Source: Streptomyces iakyrus (lineage in GTDB: Bacteria; Actinomycetota; Actinomycetes; Streptomycetales; Streptomycetaceae). From it: a DNA stretch of 64,000 nt. The position numbers and the translations under genes were made by a program. The notes beneath the pieces are model-generated. The model saw nothing but the letters and a program-made list of their open reading frames with translations, had not been told where the DNA came from and made no database searches. This document shows, piece after piece, positions 48,801-57,424 of this stretch (its first letter is position 1; each line of letters starts with the position of its first letter). The DNA is taken from contig NZ_JNXI01000026.1 of assembly GCF_000717055.1 (NCBI RefSeq), forward strand, positions 1-64,000. Reading direction: 5' to 3'.

Positions 48801-49772
48801 GCGGAGCGACTGCGGGCCGAGGCCGCCGAGACGGTCGGTTCGGCGCAGCAGCACGCGGAGCGGATCCGCGCCGAGGCCGGACGGGTGAAGACCGACGCGG
48901 AGGCGGAGGCGGAGCGGCTGGTCAGCGCCGCGCGCGAGGAGGCCGACCGCACGCTGGACGAGGCCCGCAAGGACGCCAACAAGCGGCGCTCCGAGGCGGC
49001 CGAGCAGGTCGACAAGCTCATCACGGAGACCACGGCCGAGGCGGACAAGCTGCTGACCGAGGCGCAGCAGCAGGCGCACAAAACCACCGCGGAGGCCGAG
49101 TCGCGGGCCGACACCATGGTCGGGGCGGCCCGCAAGGAGGCCGACCGGCTCGTCTCCGAGGCGACGGTCGAGGGCAACTCCCGGGTGGAGAAGGCCCGTA
49201 CGGACGCCGACGAGCTGCTCGTCGGCGCGCGCCGGGACGCCACGCAGATAAGGGAGCGTGCCGAGGAGCTGCGCGACCGCATCACCTCCGAGATCGAGGA
49301 GCTGCACGAGCGGGCCCGCCGGGAGTCGGCCGAGGCGATGAAGTCGGCGGGCGACCGCTGCGACGCCCTCGTCAAGGCGGCCGAGGAGCAGCTGGCGAAG
49401 GCGCAGGCGAAGGCAAAGGAGATCGTGTCGGAGGCCAACTCCGAGGCGGGCAAGGTCCGTATCGCCGCGGTGAAGAAGGCGGAGGGGCTGCTCAAGGAGG
49501 CCGAGCAGAAGAAGTCCACGCTGGTCCGGGAGGCCGAGGAGCTCAAGGCCGAGGCGATCCGCGAGGCCAAGCGCACGGTCGAGGAGGGCAAGCGCGAGCT
49601 GGAGGTCCTGGTCCGCCGCCGCGAGGACATCAACGCCGAGATCTCCCGTGTCCAGGACGTCCTGGAGGCGTTGGAGTCCTTCGAGGCCCCCGCCGCGGGC
49701 AAGGACAACGGAGTCAAGGCGGGCGCGACGGTCGGCGCACCCCGTTCGGGTGGCAAGGGCTCGGATAGCTAG
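45825..49772 (+). CDS. scy: Scy, coiled-coil polarity scaffold
   Basis: Very long coiled-coil protein organising the hyphal tip polarisome with DivIVA and FilP in Streptomyces. The product has about 1315 residues and is almost entirely Ala/Glu/Arg-rich helix. A short heptad N-terminal part (RFEAEMKRLKTEREKAIQHA, then LGYQVEVLRAKLHEARRTI) is followed by more than 1,000 residues of AExxRxEAxxEAER-like units, known in Scy as a 51-residue hendecad repeat. The start is chosen at GTG 45825 (RGYESQERE), preceded by GGATGGGA; GTG 45792 would give 1326 residues and cannot be excluded. Orthologues are often mislabelled 'cellulose-binding protein'. A TAGGGT box lies at 45612. Confidence 0.93.
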   Translation: MRGYESQEREPAADVDHLSRFEAEMKRLKTEREKAIQHAEDLGYQVEVLRAKLHEARRTIMSRPSFEGGDIGWQAEQLLRNAQMQADQIRADADRELSEARAQTQRILQEHAEQAARLQAELHQEAVTRRQQLDQELAERRQTVESHVNENVAWAEQLRARTEQQARRLLEESRAEAEQALASARAEAERLTTEARQRLTGAAEEARAEAEQILRRARTDAERLLNAASTQAQEATDHAEQLRTSTATESESARREAQELSKAAEQRMAEAEEALRKAQAESEKLVTEAKEAAAKALASAESANETRTRTAKEQVARLVEEATKEAENTKSEAEQLVADARAEAEKIVAEASEKARTLTAEETATQLSKAARTAEEVLNKASEDAKKTTKAAAEEAERIRSEAEAEADRLRAEAHDIAEQLKGAAKDDTKEYRAKTVELQEEARRLRGEAEQLRADAVDEGEKIRAEARKEAVAQIEEAAKSAEELLAKAKADADELRTTAQTDSERVRTEAIERATTLRRQAEETLQRTRQEAERHREEVVEQAEALREDAERAARELHEETERAIEVRRAEAAEELTRLQTEAEERLTAAEQALSEAREEAARIRREATEENERLRAEAAERIRTLQQQAEAEAERLRDEAASDASAARAEGEAVAVRLRSEAASEAERLKSEAQESADRMRAEAQSAAERLAAEASETLAAAQEEANRRRREAEELLGSARQEADQERERAREQSEELLASARKRVEEAQTEAVRLVEEADRRATEMVSAAEQHAQQVRDSVAGLHEQAQEEITGLRSAAEHAADRTRREAQEEADRVRSDAYAERERASEDAGRLRREAHEESEAAKALAERTMSEAISEAERIRADVAEHAQRVRTEASDAIAEAEQSASRTRADAREDANRIRSDAATQADTLITEARNEAERLTTETVQETDRLRMDTVAEAERVRTEALSEAERVRSEAATEAERVRSESVAKAEQLVGDATSEAERLRAEAAETVGSAQQHAERIRAEAGRVKTDAEAEAERLVSAAREEADRTLDEARKDANKRRSEAAEQVDKLITETTAEADKLLTEAQQQAHKTTAEAESRADTMVGAARKEADRLVSEATVEGNSRVEKARTDADELLVGARRDATQIRERAEELRDRITSEIEELHERARRESAEAMKSAGDRCDALVKAAEEQLAKAQAKAKEIVSEANSEAGKVRIAAVKKAEGLLKEAEQKKSTLVREAEELKAEAIREAKRTVEEGKRELEVLVRRREDINAEISRVQDVLEALESFEAPAAGKDNGVKAGATVGAPRSGGKGSDS

Positions 49773-49955
49773 CCAAACGGGGCGAATCCGGTGTGTGCTG
49801 GGGCCTTTGACCAAGTCTTTGGCAAGCGGACCGGGGGTTAGCCACTCAAAAGGGGTGTCATTTTCCAGATCAAACGCGCATCCGCTCGATGACACACCGT
49901 TTCGGCCCCTAGGATTCCACCTATCACCTCACCGGTCTCATTCGACAGGAACCCC

Positions 49956-50891
49956 ATGAGCGACACTTCCCCCTACGGCTTCGAGCTTGTGCGGCGTGGG
50001 TACGACCGCGCTCAGGTGGACGAACGTATCTCCAAGCTCGTCTCCGACCGTGACAGCGCTCTCGCCCGCATCACCGCTCTGGAAAAGCGCATCGAAGAGC
50101 TCCACCTCGAGACGCAGAACGCCCAGGCCCAGATCACCGACGCCGAGCCGTCGTACGCGGGTCTCGGTGCGCGCGTGGAGAAGATCCTCCGCCTCGCCGA
50201 GGAAGAGGCGAAGGACCTGCGCGAGGAGGCCCGGCGCGCGGCCGAGCAGCACCGCGAGCTCGCCGAGTCGGCGGCCCAGCAGGTGCGCAACGACGCCGAG
50301 TCGTACTCGGCGGAGCGCAAGGCGAAGGCCGAGGACGAGGGCCTGCGGATCGTCGAGAAGGCCAAGAGTGACGCGTCCCAGCTGCGTGCCGAGGCGCAGA
50401 AGGACGCGCAGTCCAAGCGCGAGGAGGCGGACGCCCTCTTCGAGGAGACCCGTGCGAAGGCCGCGCAGGCCGCCGCCGACTTCGAGACGAACCTCGCCAA
50501 GCGCCGCGAGCAGTCCGAGCGCGACCTGGCCTCCCGTCAGGCCAAGGCCGAGAAGCGCCTCGCCGAGATCGAGCACCGCGCCGAGCAGCTGCGCCTGGAG
50601 GCCGAGAAGCTGCGCACGGACGCCGAGCGCCGCGCCCGCCAGACGGTGGAGACGGCCCAGCGCCAGGCCGAGGACATCGTGGCCGACGCCAACGCCAAGG
50701 CCGACCGCATCCGTTCGGAATCCGAGCGCGAGCTGGCCGCCCTCACCAACCGCCGCGACAGCATCAACGCCCAGCTGACGAACGTCCGCGAGATGCTCGC
50801 GACGCTCACGGGCGCCGCGGTGGCCGCCGCCGGCACGCCGGCCGAGGACGAGCCGATCTCCCGTGGGGTCCCGGCGCAGCAGTCCCGGTAA
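49956..50891 (+). CDS. filP: FilP, intermediate-filament-like cytoskeletal protein
   Basis: Coiled-coil protein that self-assembles into a subapical network giving hyphae rigidity and interacts with DivIVA and Scy. The 311 residues start SDTSPYGFELVRRGYDRAQV, a DivIVA-like N-terminal motif. A heptad segment to about 60 and a short break are followed by a long Scy-like hendecad coil (about 75-285) and a non-coiled tail. The ATG at 49956 follows AGGAA, and a TAGGAT -10 box lies at 49911-49916. It is 183 bp downstream of scy with its own promoter and ends at a strong terminator. Confidence 0.95.
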   Translation: MSDTSPYGFELVRRGYDRAQVDERISKLVSDRDSALARITALEKRIEELHLETQNAQAQITDAEPSYAGLGARVEKILRLAEEEAKDLREEARRAAEQHRELAESAAQQVRNDAESYSAERKAKAEDEGLRIVEKAKSDASQLRAEAQKDAQSKREEADALFEETRAKAAQAAADFETNLAKRREQSERDLASRQAKAEKRLAEIEHRAEQLRLEAEKLRTDAERRARQTVETAQRQAEDIVADANAKADRIRSESERELAALTNRRDSINAQLTNVREMLATLTGAAVAAAGTPAEDEPISRGVPAQQSR

Positions 50892-50921
50892 CACGCGGGC
50901 ATACGGAGGCTGAATCTCCGC

Positions 50922-50955
50922 AAAGCCCTCTGCCGCTCGGGTGGCAGAGGGCTTT
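50922..50955 (+). terminator. Terminator after filP
   Basis: AAAGCCCTCTGCC pairs with GGCAGAGGGCTTT around GCTCGGGT and is followed by GTCCCGTTCT. The downstream ABC gene's -10 box begins ten bases later. Confidence 0.85.
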
Positions 50956-50977
50956 GTCCCGTTCTAGCGTGGCGGGC

Positions 50978-51946
50978 ATGATTGAGCTGGAGGGGCTGAC
51001 CAAGCGGTACGGCGAGAAGGTGGCGGTCAACAACCTGTCGTTCACCGTGAGACCGGGCATCGTCACCGGCTTCCTCGGGCCGAACGGCGCGGGCAAGTCG
51101 ACGACCATGCGGATGATCCTGGGGCTCGACCACCCGACCGCGGGCGACGTCCGTATCGACGGCAAGCACTACGAGCAGCTCAAGGACCCGCTGACGTACA
51201 TCGGCGCCCTGCTGGAGGCCAAGGCCTGGCACGGCGGGCGCACCGCCTACAACCATCTGCTGTGCCTCGCGCAGAGCAACGGCATTCCGAGCGGCCGCGT
51301 CCGGGACGTGCTGGAGACGGTCGGGCTGACGGCGGTCGCGAAGAAGAAGACCAAGGGCTTCTCGATGGGCATGGGGCAGCGGCTCGGCATCGCCGCCGCA
51401 CTGCTAGGCGACCCGCGGATCCTGATGTTCGACGAGCCGGTCAACGGCCTCGACCCCGAGGGCATCCACTGGATCCGCACCCTGATGAAGTCGCTCGCGG
51501 CGCAGGGCCGGACCGTGTTCGTCTCCTCCCATCTGATGAGCGAGATGGCCCTGACGGCCGAGCACCTCGTCGTCATCGGGCAGGGCCGGCTGCTCGCGGA
51601 CACCTCCATGGCGGACTTCATCGCCCGCAACTCACGTTCGTACGTCCGGGTCCGCAGTCCGCAGCGGGAGCGGCTGCTCGATGTGCTGCACCAGGCCGGG
51701 ATCGTGACGGTGGAGAGCGGGGACGGGGTGCTGGAGGTGGACGGCGGCAAGGCCGAGCGGATCGGTGAGCTGGCGGCCCAGCACCGGATCACGCTGCACG
51801 AGCTGAGCCCGCAACAGGCCTCGCTGGAGGAGGCGTTCATGCAGCTGACGGCGGAGTCGGTGGAGTACCACGCGCACAGTGAAACGAGCCCGGCGAGCCC
51901 TGAGCCCGCGCGGCAGCAGTGGGGCGACGGCTGGAAGAGGGGCTGA
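50978..51946 (+). CDS. ABC transporter ATP-binding protein (ABC-2 type), module 1
   Basis: The 322-residue ATPase has Walker A GPNGAGKST, signature-region KGFSMGMGQRLGIA, Walker B RILMFDEPVNGLDPEG and switch His VFVSSHLMSEMA, plus a C-terminal DUF4162-like extension. MGMGQ replaces the usual LSGGQ, as in the related bacitracin/lantibiotic-type exporters. TAGCGT (50965-50970) lies seven bases before the ATG and no ribosome site is present, so the mRNA is likely leaderless. It pairs with the permease that follows after two bases. Confidence 0.9.
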   Translation: MIELEGLTKRYGEKVAVNNLSFTVRPGIVTGFLGPNGAGKSTTMRMILGLDHPTAGDVRIDGKHYEQLKDPLTYIGALLEAKAWHGGRTAYNHLLCLAQSNGIPSGRVRDVLETVGLTAVAKKKTKGFSMGMGQRLGIAAALLGDPRILMFDEPVNGLDPEGIHWIRTLMKSLAAQGRTVFVSSHLMSEMALTAEHLVVIGQGRLLADTSMADFIARNSRSYVRVRSPQRERLLDVLHQAGIVTVESGDGVLEVDGGKAERIGELAAQHRITLHELSPQQASLEEAFMQLTAESVEYHAHSETSPASPEPARQQWGDGWKRG

Positions 51947-51948
51947 GC

Positions 51949-52719
51949 ATGGCGGTGACACAGGTCGTACGGTCGGAGTGGACCAAGATCCGGTCGGTGG
52001 CGTCCACGGTGTGGACCCTCTCGCTGGTGGTGGTCGTGACGGTCGCCCTCGGCATGCTGATCTCGGCGCTGTCGAAGAACGAGTTCGACTCGATGAACGC
52101 GCAGGACCGGGCCGACTTCGACCCCACGTTCATCAGCTTCGCGGGGATGAGCCTGGGGCAGCTCGCGATGATCGTCTTCGGGGTGCTGGTCGTGTCGAAC
52201 GAGTACAGCACCGGCATGATCCGCACCTCGCTGGCCGCGGTGCCGCAGCGCGGCGCCTTCCTGTTCAGCAAGATCGCGGTCGCCAGTGGGCTCGCGCTGC
52301 TGGTCGGGCTCGTCACCAGCTTCGCCGCCTTCTTCCTGGGGCAGGCGATGCTGGGCTCGCACCGGGCGGAGATCGGCGACCCCGGGGTGCTGCGGGCCGT
52401 GCTCGGCGGCGGCCTCTACATGGCACTGATCGCGATGTTCTCCATGGGCGTCGCCGCGATGCTGCGCTCGCCGATGCTGTCGTTGGGCATCCTGATGCCG
52501 TTCTTCTTCCTGATCTCCAACATCCTGGGCAACGTCGACGCGACGAAGAAGGTCGGCCGGTTCCTTCCCGACCAGGCCGGCAGCAAGATCATGCAGGTGG
52601 TCACGCCGATCGACGACGACACTCCGTACGGGCCGTGGGGCGGCCTAGGGATCATGGGGCTGTGGGTGCTCGCGGCGCTCGTCGGCGGTTACGTGCTGCT
52701 GAAGAAGCGCGATGCCTAG
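51949..52719 (+). CDS. ABC-2 type permease, module 1
   Basis: The 256-residue membrane protein has six predicted helices and the N-terminal VVRSEWTKIRSVASTVWTLS motif common to streptomycete ABC-2 permeases. SNEYSTGMIRTSLAAVPQRG follows TM2. It is the partner of the ATPase immediately upstream; the substrate is unknown. Confidence 0.88.
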   Translation: MAVTQVVRSEWTKIRSVASTVWTLSLVVVVTVALGMLISALSKNEFDSMNAQDRADFDPTFISFAGMSLGQLAMIVFGVLVVSNEYSTGMIRTSLAAVPQRGAFLFSKIAVASGLALLVGLVTSFAAFFLGQAMLGSHRAEIGDPGVLRAVLGGGLYMALIAMFSMGVAAMLRSPMLSLGILMPFFFLISNILGNVDATKKVGRFLPDQAGSKIMQVVTPIDDDTPYGPWGGLGIMGLWVLAALVGGYVLLKKRDA

Positions 52720-52841
52720 AGGGACGGGCTTGGCCTGACCTTTTACCTCCTCTTGGGCGGAACCGTCAGCGCCTCGATATCCTCCTAACCCTTACGGGGG
52801 CGTGTGCCCCGCTGTCCTGAACCTTGCGATGGGTGCGGAGC

Positions 52842-54182
52842 ATGATCGAAGCAGTCGGCCTGACGAAGCGCTACGGCGACAAGACCGCTGTGTACAACCT
52901 TTCCTTCCAGGTGCGGCCCGGGGCCGTCACCGGCTTCCTCGGACCGAACGGCTCGGGCAAGTCCACGACGATGCGGATGATCCTCGGCCTGGACAACCCG
53001 ACGGCCGGGCAGGTGACGATCGGCGGCTATCCGTACCGCAGGCTGCCCAACGCCGCCCGCCAGGTCGGCGCCCTGCTGGACGCCAAGGCGGTGCACGGCG
53101 GCCGGTCCGCCCGCAATCACCTGCTCTCCCTGGCCCAGCTGTCGGGCATTCCGGCCCGGCGGGTGGACGAGGTGCTCGGGGTCGTCGGTCTTCAGGACGT
53201 CGCCAAGAAGCGGTCCAAGGGCTTCTCCCTCGGCATGGGGCAGCGGCTCGGCATCGCCGCCGCGCTGCTCGGCGACCCGCAGGTGCTGCTGTTCGACGAG
53301 CCGGTCAACGGCCTCGACCCCGAGGGCATCCTCTGGGTCCGCAACCTGATGAAGGCGCTGGCGGCGGAGGGCCGTACGGTCTTCGTCTCCTCCCACCTGA
53401 TGAGCGAGATGGCGCTGACCGCCGACCACCTCATCGTCATCGGGCGCGGTCAGCTGCTCGCCGACATGAGCGTGACCGACTTCATCTCGGCGAACTCCGC
53501 GGACTTCGCCCGGGTGCGCACGCCCGACACCGAGCCGCAGCAGCGCGAGAAGCTGTCGGCCGCGCTGACCGAGTCGGGCGGCCACGTGCTGCCGGAGCAG
53601 GACGGCGCGCTGCGCGTGACGGGGCTGGCTCTGCCGCGCATCAGCGACATCGCGCACGACCACGACGTACGGCTGTGGGAACTGTCGCCGCACCAGGCCT
53701 CCCTGGAGGAGGCGTACATGCGGATGACGCAGGGCGCCGTCGACTACCGCTCGACGATCGACCAGAAGGAAGGGCTCCAGCAGCCGCTGCCGCCCGGCGC
53801 GCAACCGCCGATGCCGGTGCCCGGTCAGGGCCAGCCGGGGTGGTACGCCCCGCCGCCGCCCCAGCAGGGCGGCCAGCCGTTCCCGGCTCCCCCGCAGGGC
53901 GCACCGGGCCAGGCTCCTGCGGGCCCGTACGGCGCCCCGGGCGCTCCCATCGCCGCTCCGAGCGCCCCTGGCGCGGGAACGCCCAACCCGTACGCCCAGC
54001 CCGCGCCCCAGGGCACCGCACAGCCCGCACCGCAGGCTCCCGCGGCTCCCGCCCAGCCCGCACCGCAGACTCCCGCCGCCCAGCCGGCCGCCTCGGCCCC
54101 CGCGCAGCCCGCCCCGGCGGCGCCGCCGGCACCCGCCGCCGCCCCGACCTCCGATCTGACCAAGCCCGAGGACGCCCGATGA
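52842..54182 (+). CDS. ABC transporter ATP-binding protein, module 2, with Pro/Gln/Ala tail
   Basis: The 446-residue ATPase is closely similar to module 1 (GPNGSGKST, KGFSLGMGQRLGIA, VLLFDEPVNGLDPEG, VFVSSHLMSEMA), so the two modules arose by tandem duplication. After about residue 315 it carries a disordered tail of about 130 residues rich in Pro, Gln and Ala (PQQGGQPFPAPPQGAPGQAP, then AQPAPQAPAAPAQPAP) that module 1 lacks. Its stop overlaps the permease start (ATGA). The ATG at 52842 has no well-placed ribosome site. Confidence 0.9.
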   Translation: MIEAVGLTKRYGDKTAVYNLSFQVRPGAVTGFLGPNGSGKSTTMRMILGLDNPTAGQVTIGGYPYRRLPNAARQVGALLDAKAVHGGRSARNHLLSLAQLSGIPARRVDEVLGVVGLQDVAKKRSKGFSLGMGQRLGIAAALLGDPQVLLFDEPVNGLDPEGILWVRNLMKALAAEGRTVFVSSHLMSEMALTADHLIVIGRGQLLADMSVTDFISANSADFARVRTPDTEPQQREKLSAALTESGGHVLPEQDGALRVTGLALPRISDIAHDHDVRLWELSPHQASLEEAYMRMTQGAVDYRSTIDQKEGLQQPLPPGAQPPMPVPGQGQPGWYAPPPPQQGGQPFPAPPQGAPGQAPAGPYGAPGAPIAAPSAPGAGTPNPYAQPAPQGTAQPAPQAPAAPAQPAPQTPAAQPAASAPAQPAPAAPPAPAAAPTSDLTKPEDAR

Positions 54183-55060
54183 GCAGCCCCCAGTCCCAGA
54201 TGCCGCAGGCCGCGCCCGCCTGGCAGGCGGCGCCCGGTTCCGCCCCGCACGCCGGGGGCCCCGGCTACACCTCGCCGATCCCGATCGTGCGCACGCACCT
54301 CGGCAACGCCATCGCCTCCGAGTGGACGAAGATCAGGTCGGTGCGCTCCACCCTGTGGACGCTCGGTGTGTTCGTCCTGCTCGTCATCGGCATCGGCACG
54401 CTGACCGGCGTGGTGGTGGCCAACTCCGACCCGGCCCTGGGCGGCGAGAGCCCCCTCGGGCTGGGCTTCTTCGGGCTGTTGCTGGGCAGCATGTGCATCA
54501 TCACGCTGGGCGTGCTGACCACGGCCTCGGAGTACGGCACCGGCATGATCCGCACCACGATGGTCGCGTGCCCGAGCCGGGGCAGGGTGCTGGCGGCGAA
54601 GGCCGTGGTGTTCTTCCTGACCGCGTTCGTCGTGACACTGGTGTCCGCGTCCCTCGTCGCCTTCCTGCACGTGGCGATGCTGGAGGGCGACGGCGCCAAG
54701 TCGCCCTCCGGCGGCGAGTGGCTGAAGGGCACGGTCGGCATCTCGCTCTACATCGCGCTGCTGGGCCTGCTCTCGCTCCTCGTCGGCTCGATGATCCGGC
54801 ACTCGGCCGGCGCCATCACCATCATGATCGGCGCCGTGCTGGCCCCGCTGGTGATCGCGCTGTTCATGTTCTCGGAGTCGCTGCAGGGCGTGCGCGACGC
54901 CCTGTTCGAGTACTCGATCCCGAACCAGCTCAGCGTCTTCTACTCCAACTCCCTCAGCCAGTCCGGCCCGTCCGGCTGGGACCCGCTGTGGATCATGCTC
55001 GGCGCCACGGCCGTCGCGTTCGCCGGCGCCTTCGCGCTGCTGGAGAAGCGGGACGTCTGA
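54179..55060 (+). CDS. ABC-2 type permease, module 2, with Pro/Gln/Ala N-terminus
   Basis: The 293-residue permease is homologous to module 1 (IASEWTKIRSVRSTLWTLGV, TASEYGTGMIRTTMVACPSR) with six predicted helices. Its first 45 residues (SSPQSQMPQAAPAWQAAPGS) are a disordered Pro/Gln/Ala segment similar in composition to the tail of its ATPase partner, with which it is translationally coupled. Confidence 0.88.
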   Translation: MSSPQSQMPQAAPAWQAAPGSAPHAGGPGYTSPIPIVRTHLGNAIASEWTKIRSVRSTLWTLGVFVLLVIGIGTLTGVVVANSDPALGGESPLGLGFFGLLLGSMCIITLGVLTTASEYGTGMIRTTMVACPSRGRVLAAKAVVFFLTAFVVTLVSASLVAFLHVAMLEGDGAKSPSGGEWLKGTVGISLYIALLGLLSLLVGSMIRHSAGAITIMIGAVLAPLVIALFMFSESLQGVRDALFEYSIPNQLSVFYSNSLSQSGPSGWDPLWIMLGATAVAFAGAFALLEKRDV

Positions 55061-55066
55061 GTCCGC

Positions 55067-55399
55067 TCAGAACTTCGGCGCGTTACGGGACCGCTGCACC
55101 CCCGGGGTGCGGCGGTCCCGCGCGTTCCAGCAGGCCTTGTGCCAGTGTCTGCGGTCGTCGACGCCCGTGTGCTCGGCCCAGGCCACCACGTGCGGCACCC
55201 CGTCCGGGATCATCTGGTCGCAGCCGGGGCAGCGGTAGCTCTTGCCCTGCGCGCTCGCACCGGCCACGTGCCGCACGCTCCAGTTCTCGCCCTGCCAGTT
55301 CTCCGAGGACTGCCAGCCGCCGTAGCGGCCGGGGCGGTCGTCCTCGGCGCTCCGGCCGGACGAAGCGGCGCCCTTGGGTCGGTTGCGACGCGGGGACAC
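55067..55399 (-). CDS. Small zinc-ribbon-like protein
   Basis: The 110-residue hypothetical protein has a probable metal site CPGCDQMIPDGVPHVVAW followed by HWHKACWNAR (Cys-x2-Cys and His/Cys ligands). The N-terminus is basic (SPRRNRPKGA). Orthologues are often called 'ATP/GTP-binding protein', but no P-loop is present. It converges on the ABC module with a 6-bp gap. Confidence 0.75.
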   Translation of the reverse strand: MSPRRNRPKGAASSGRSAEDDRPGRYGGWQSSENWQGENWSVRHVAGASAQGKSYRCPGCDQMIPDGVPHVVAWAEHTGVDDRRHWHKACWNARDRRTPGVQRSRNAPKF

Positions 55400-55665
55400 G
55401 GGACACCTCTCGGGGCTATACAGGAAGCACGGGCCGCGTCCAGCCTACGCGGCGCGCACCGGGGTACGCGTACGGCACCAACTCGCCACAAGTCCTTCGC
55501 GGGCGCGGCGGACCCGGCCCCGGGTTCCGTCCCCCGGCCCCCGGCGGAACGCCCCATTCTGCAGACAATCCGCAAAATACTCCGCCCGGCCGTGTCCTCG
55601 GCACGTGTCAGACGGTTATGCGCTGTGGGGGAGCTCCGTGTCGGAGCCAAGGAAGCAGGAAAGCA

Positions 55666-56694
55666 ATGCGCGTTGGAAGTTTCGTGTTGGCGGCCCAGTT
55701 CCCCGGTCAGGGCGAGGGAGAGGCGCTGCACCGCGCGGTCCGCTCGGCCGAGGTGGCCGAGGAGGCCGGGCTCGACACGGTCTGGCTGGCCGAGCACCAC
55801 TTCGTGCCGTACGGCACGTGCCCGTCGGCCATCACCCTGGCCGCCTTACTGCTGGGCCGCACCCGCCGCATCCGGGTGGGCACGGCGGTCAGTGTGCTGC
55901 CCACCGTCCACCCCGTGGCCCTCGGTGAACAGGCCGCGCTGCTGCACCACACGAGCGGTGGCCGTTTCACGCTCGGTGTCGGGCGCGGCGGCCCGTGGGT
56001 CGACCTGGAAGTGTTCGGCGCGGGCCTGGAGGCGTACGAGAAGGGGTTCCCGGAGTCCCTGGAGCTGCTGGTGCGGTGGCTGCGCGAGTCGTCCGTGGCG
56101 GCCGACGGGGAGCGCTTCCGCTTCCGTGAAGTCCCGGTGGTGCCGCGGCCGTCGGAGGCGCTGACGGAGGCCGTGGGGCCCGAGCTGGTCGTCGCCTGCA
56201 CCTCGCCGTCGAGTGTGCGGCTGGCGGCCGAGCGGGGTCTTTCGATGCTGCTCGGGATGCACGTCGGGGACGAGGAGAAGGCCGAGATGGTCGCGCTGTG
56301 GCGGCAGCACGCGCGGGCCTGCGGCCGGTCGCCGGAGGAGATCCGGGCCGCGTCCCATGTGTCGGCCGGCGTCTGCCAGATCGCGGACCGGCGGGTCGAC
56401 GCGGCGGAGACGCTGATGAAGGCGATGCCGGGCTGGCTGAAGCAGGGCCTGGAGGCCCATGTCACGGTCGACGGGCGCACACGCCGGATGCGCGACCCGC
56501 TGGCGTACACCGAACTGCTCTGCGGACTGCACCCGGTGGGCACCCCGCGGTTGTGCGCGGACCGGCTCGCCGCTACCAGCGAGCGGACGGGCATCTCCCG
56601 CTTCGCGCTGCTCGTCGAGGGCTCCGGGGACCTGGCGGCGACCGAGGAGAACGTGCGGCGGCTGGGCGCCGAGGTGCTGCCCCAACTCGTCTGA
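55666..56694 (+). CDS. LLM-class flavin-dependent oxidoreductase
   Basis: Luciferase-like TIM-barrel monooxygenase or F420-dependent oxidoreductase of 342 residues: RVGSFVLAAQFPGQGEGEAL, DTVWLAEHHFVPYG, RIRVGTAVSVLPTVHPVALG and GRFTLGVGRGG. The ATG at 55666 is preceded by CAGGAAAG. The cofactor (FMN or F420) and substrate cannot be decided. It is monocistronic. Confidence 0.88.
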   Translation: MRVGSFVLAAQFPGQGEGEALHRAVRSAEVAEEAGLDTVWLAEHHFVPYGTCPSAITLAALLLGRTRRIRVGTAVSVLPTVHPVALGEQAALLHHTSGGRFTLGVGRGGPWVDLEVFGAGLEAYEKGFPESLELLVRWLRESSVAADGERFRFREVPVVPRPSEALTEAVGPELVVACTSPSSVRLAAERGLSMLLGMHVGDEEKAEMVALWRQHARACGRSPEEIRAASHVSAGVCQIADRRVDAAETLMKAMPGWLKQGLEAHVTVDGRTRRMRDPLAYTELLCGLHPVGTPRLCADRLAATSERTGISRFALLVEGSGDLAATEENVRRLGAEVLPQLV

Positions 56695-56778
56695 GAGCGC
56701 GGTGGGTTCCTGGGGGCTTGCCGCTCCGGTACAGAACTGCACCTCCCGCGTACGGAGCGGCAAGCAAGCGGCGCCGCG

Positions 56779-57171
56779 TCAGCAGTCCCTGAACTCGGGT
56801 GACTGGTTCAGCACCTGACTGCGGACCGAGGTGAAGCGGTCCAGCTTCTCGTCGACCGAGGAGTCAAGCGGGAACACGGCCACCCGGTGGCAGTTCTGGA
56901 AAGCCAGCCGCACACCGAAGTGCCGTTGCAGCGCGCCGCGTATCGCGTCACTCGCAAGCGCACGCAGCAGCTGGCCGCGTGCCTGCTCGTCCGGCGGGGG
57001 CGTCTGGTTGTCGGCGAACGCACCGCCGTCCACCTTCAGCTGGGCCACCAGTGAGCTGATCATCTCCCACGCGTAAGGCAGGGAGGTCCGGACGCAGTCG
57101 ACGAATTCCGCTTCGTCGACCTCGCCTCGCTCGGCCTGTTCGAGTAGGGCCGGTGAGACGTCGAGCGACAT
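56779..57171 (-). CDS. SCO5389-family protein of unknown function
   Basis: The 130-residue acidic protein begins SLDVSPALLEQAERGEVDEA and contains FVDCVRTSLPYAWEMISSLV. It has no transmembrane segment and no catalytic motif that I recognise. I recall it as a conserved actinomycete family named after S. coelicolor SCO5389. Cys residues occur at positions about 26, 94 and 130. The ATG at 57171 follows AGGAG. It is divergent from nucS. Confidence 0.8.
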   Translation of the reverse strand: MSLDVSPALLEQAERGEVDEAEFVDCVRTSLPYAWEMISSLVAQLKVDGGAFADNQTPPPDEQARGQLLRALASDAIRGALQRHFGVRLAFQNCHRVAVFPLDSSVDEKLDRFTSVRSQVLNQSPEFRDC

Positions 57172-57424
57172 GAGTTCTCCTCTCGCACCCCCGGTGAGCA
57201 GGGGTTGCCGGACAGATAGGGGGAGTTCGCGATACCGGACACGCTGCGTACACGCCTCGCGACCTCCCGTTCATACGGTAAGCAACGTACGGTGACGGCA
57301 CCAGGAAAATGCGCAGATGAGACACTCCCGCTGAGCACACCATGCACACAATCGGCCATTACCGAACACGTGTTTTCCAGGGCGAATCGCGTGGACAGGT
57401 GCCCGTCGAGTAGCGTTGCCGACC

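Noticed and set aside
45825..49772. Cellulose-binding protein label for the long coiled-coil gene
   Set aside because: There is no carbohydrate-binding module or export signal; length, coil type and adjacency to filP identify Scy.
45534..49895. A ~1,450-codon open frame antisense to scy, rich in LGL/LRA patterns
   Set aside because: It mirrors the codon periodicity of scy (GC-rich third positions on the sense strand). It has no ribosome site, domain or plausible composition, and scy is a well-supported gene.
50978..54182. Identical-repeat collapse of the two ABC ATPases
   Set aside because: The two are clearly diverged along their length and have different C-termini, so they are true paralogues and not an assembly duplicate.
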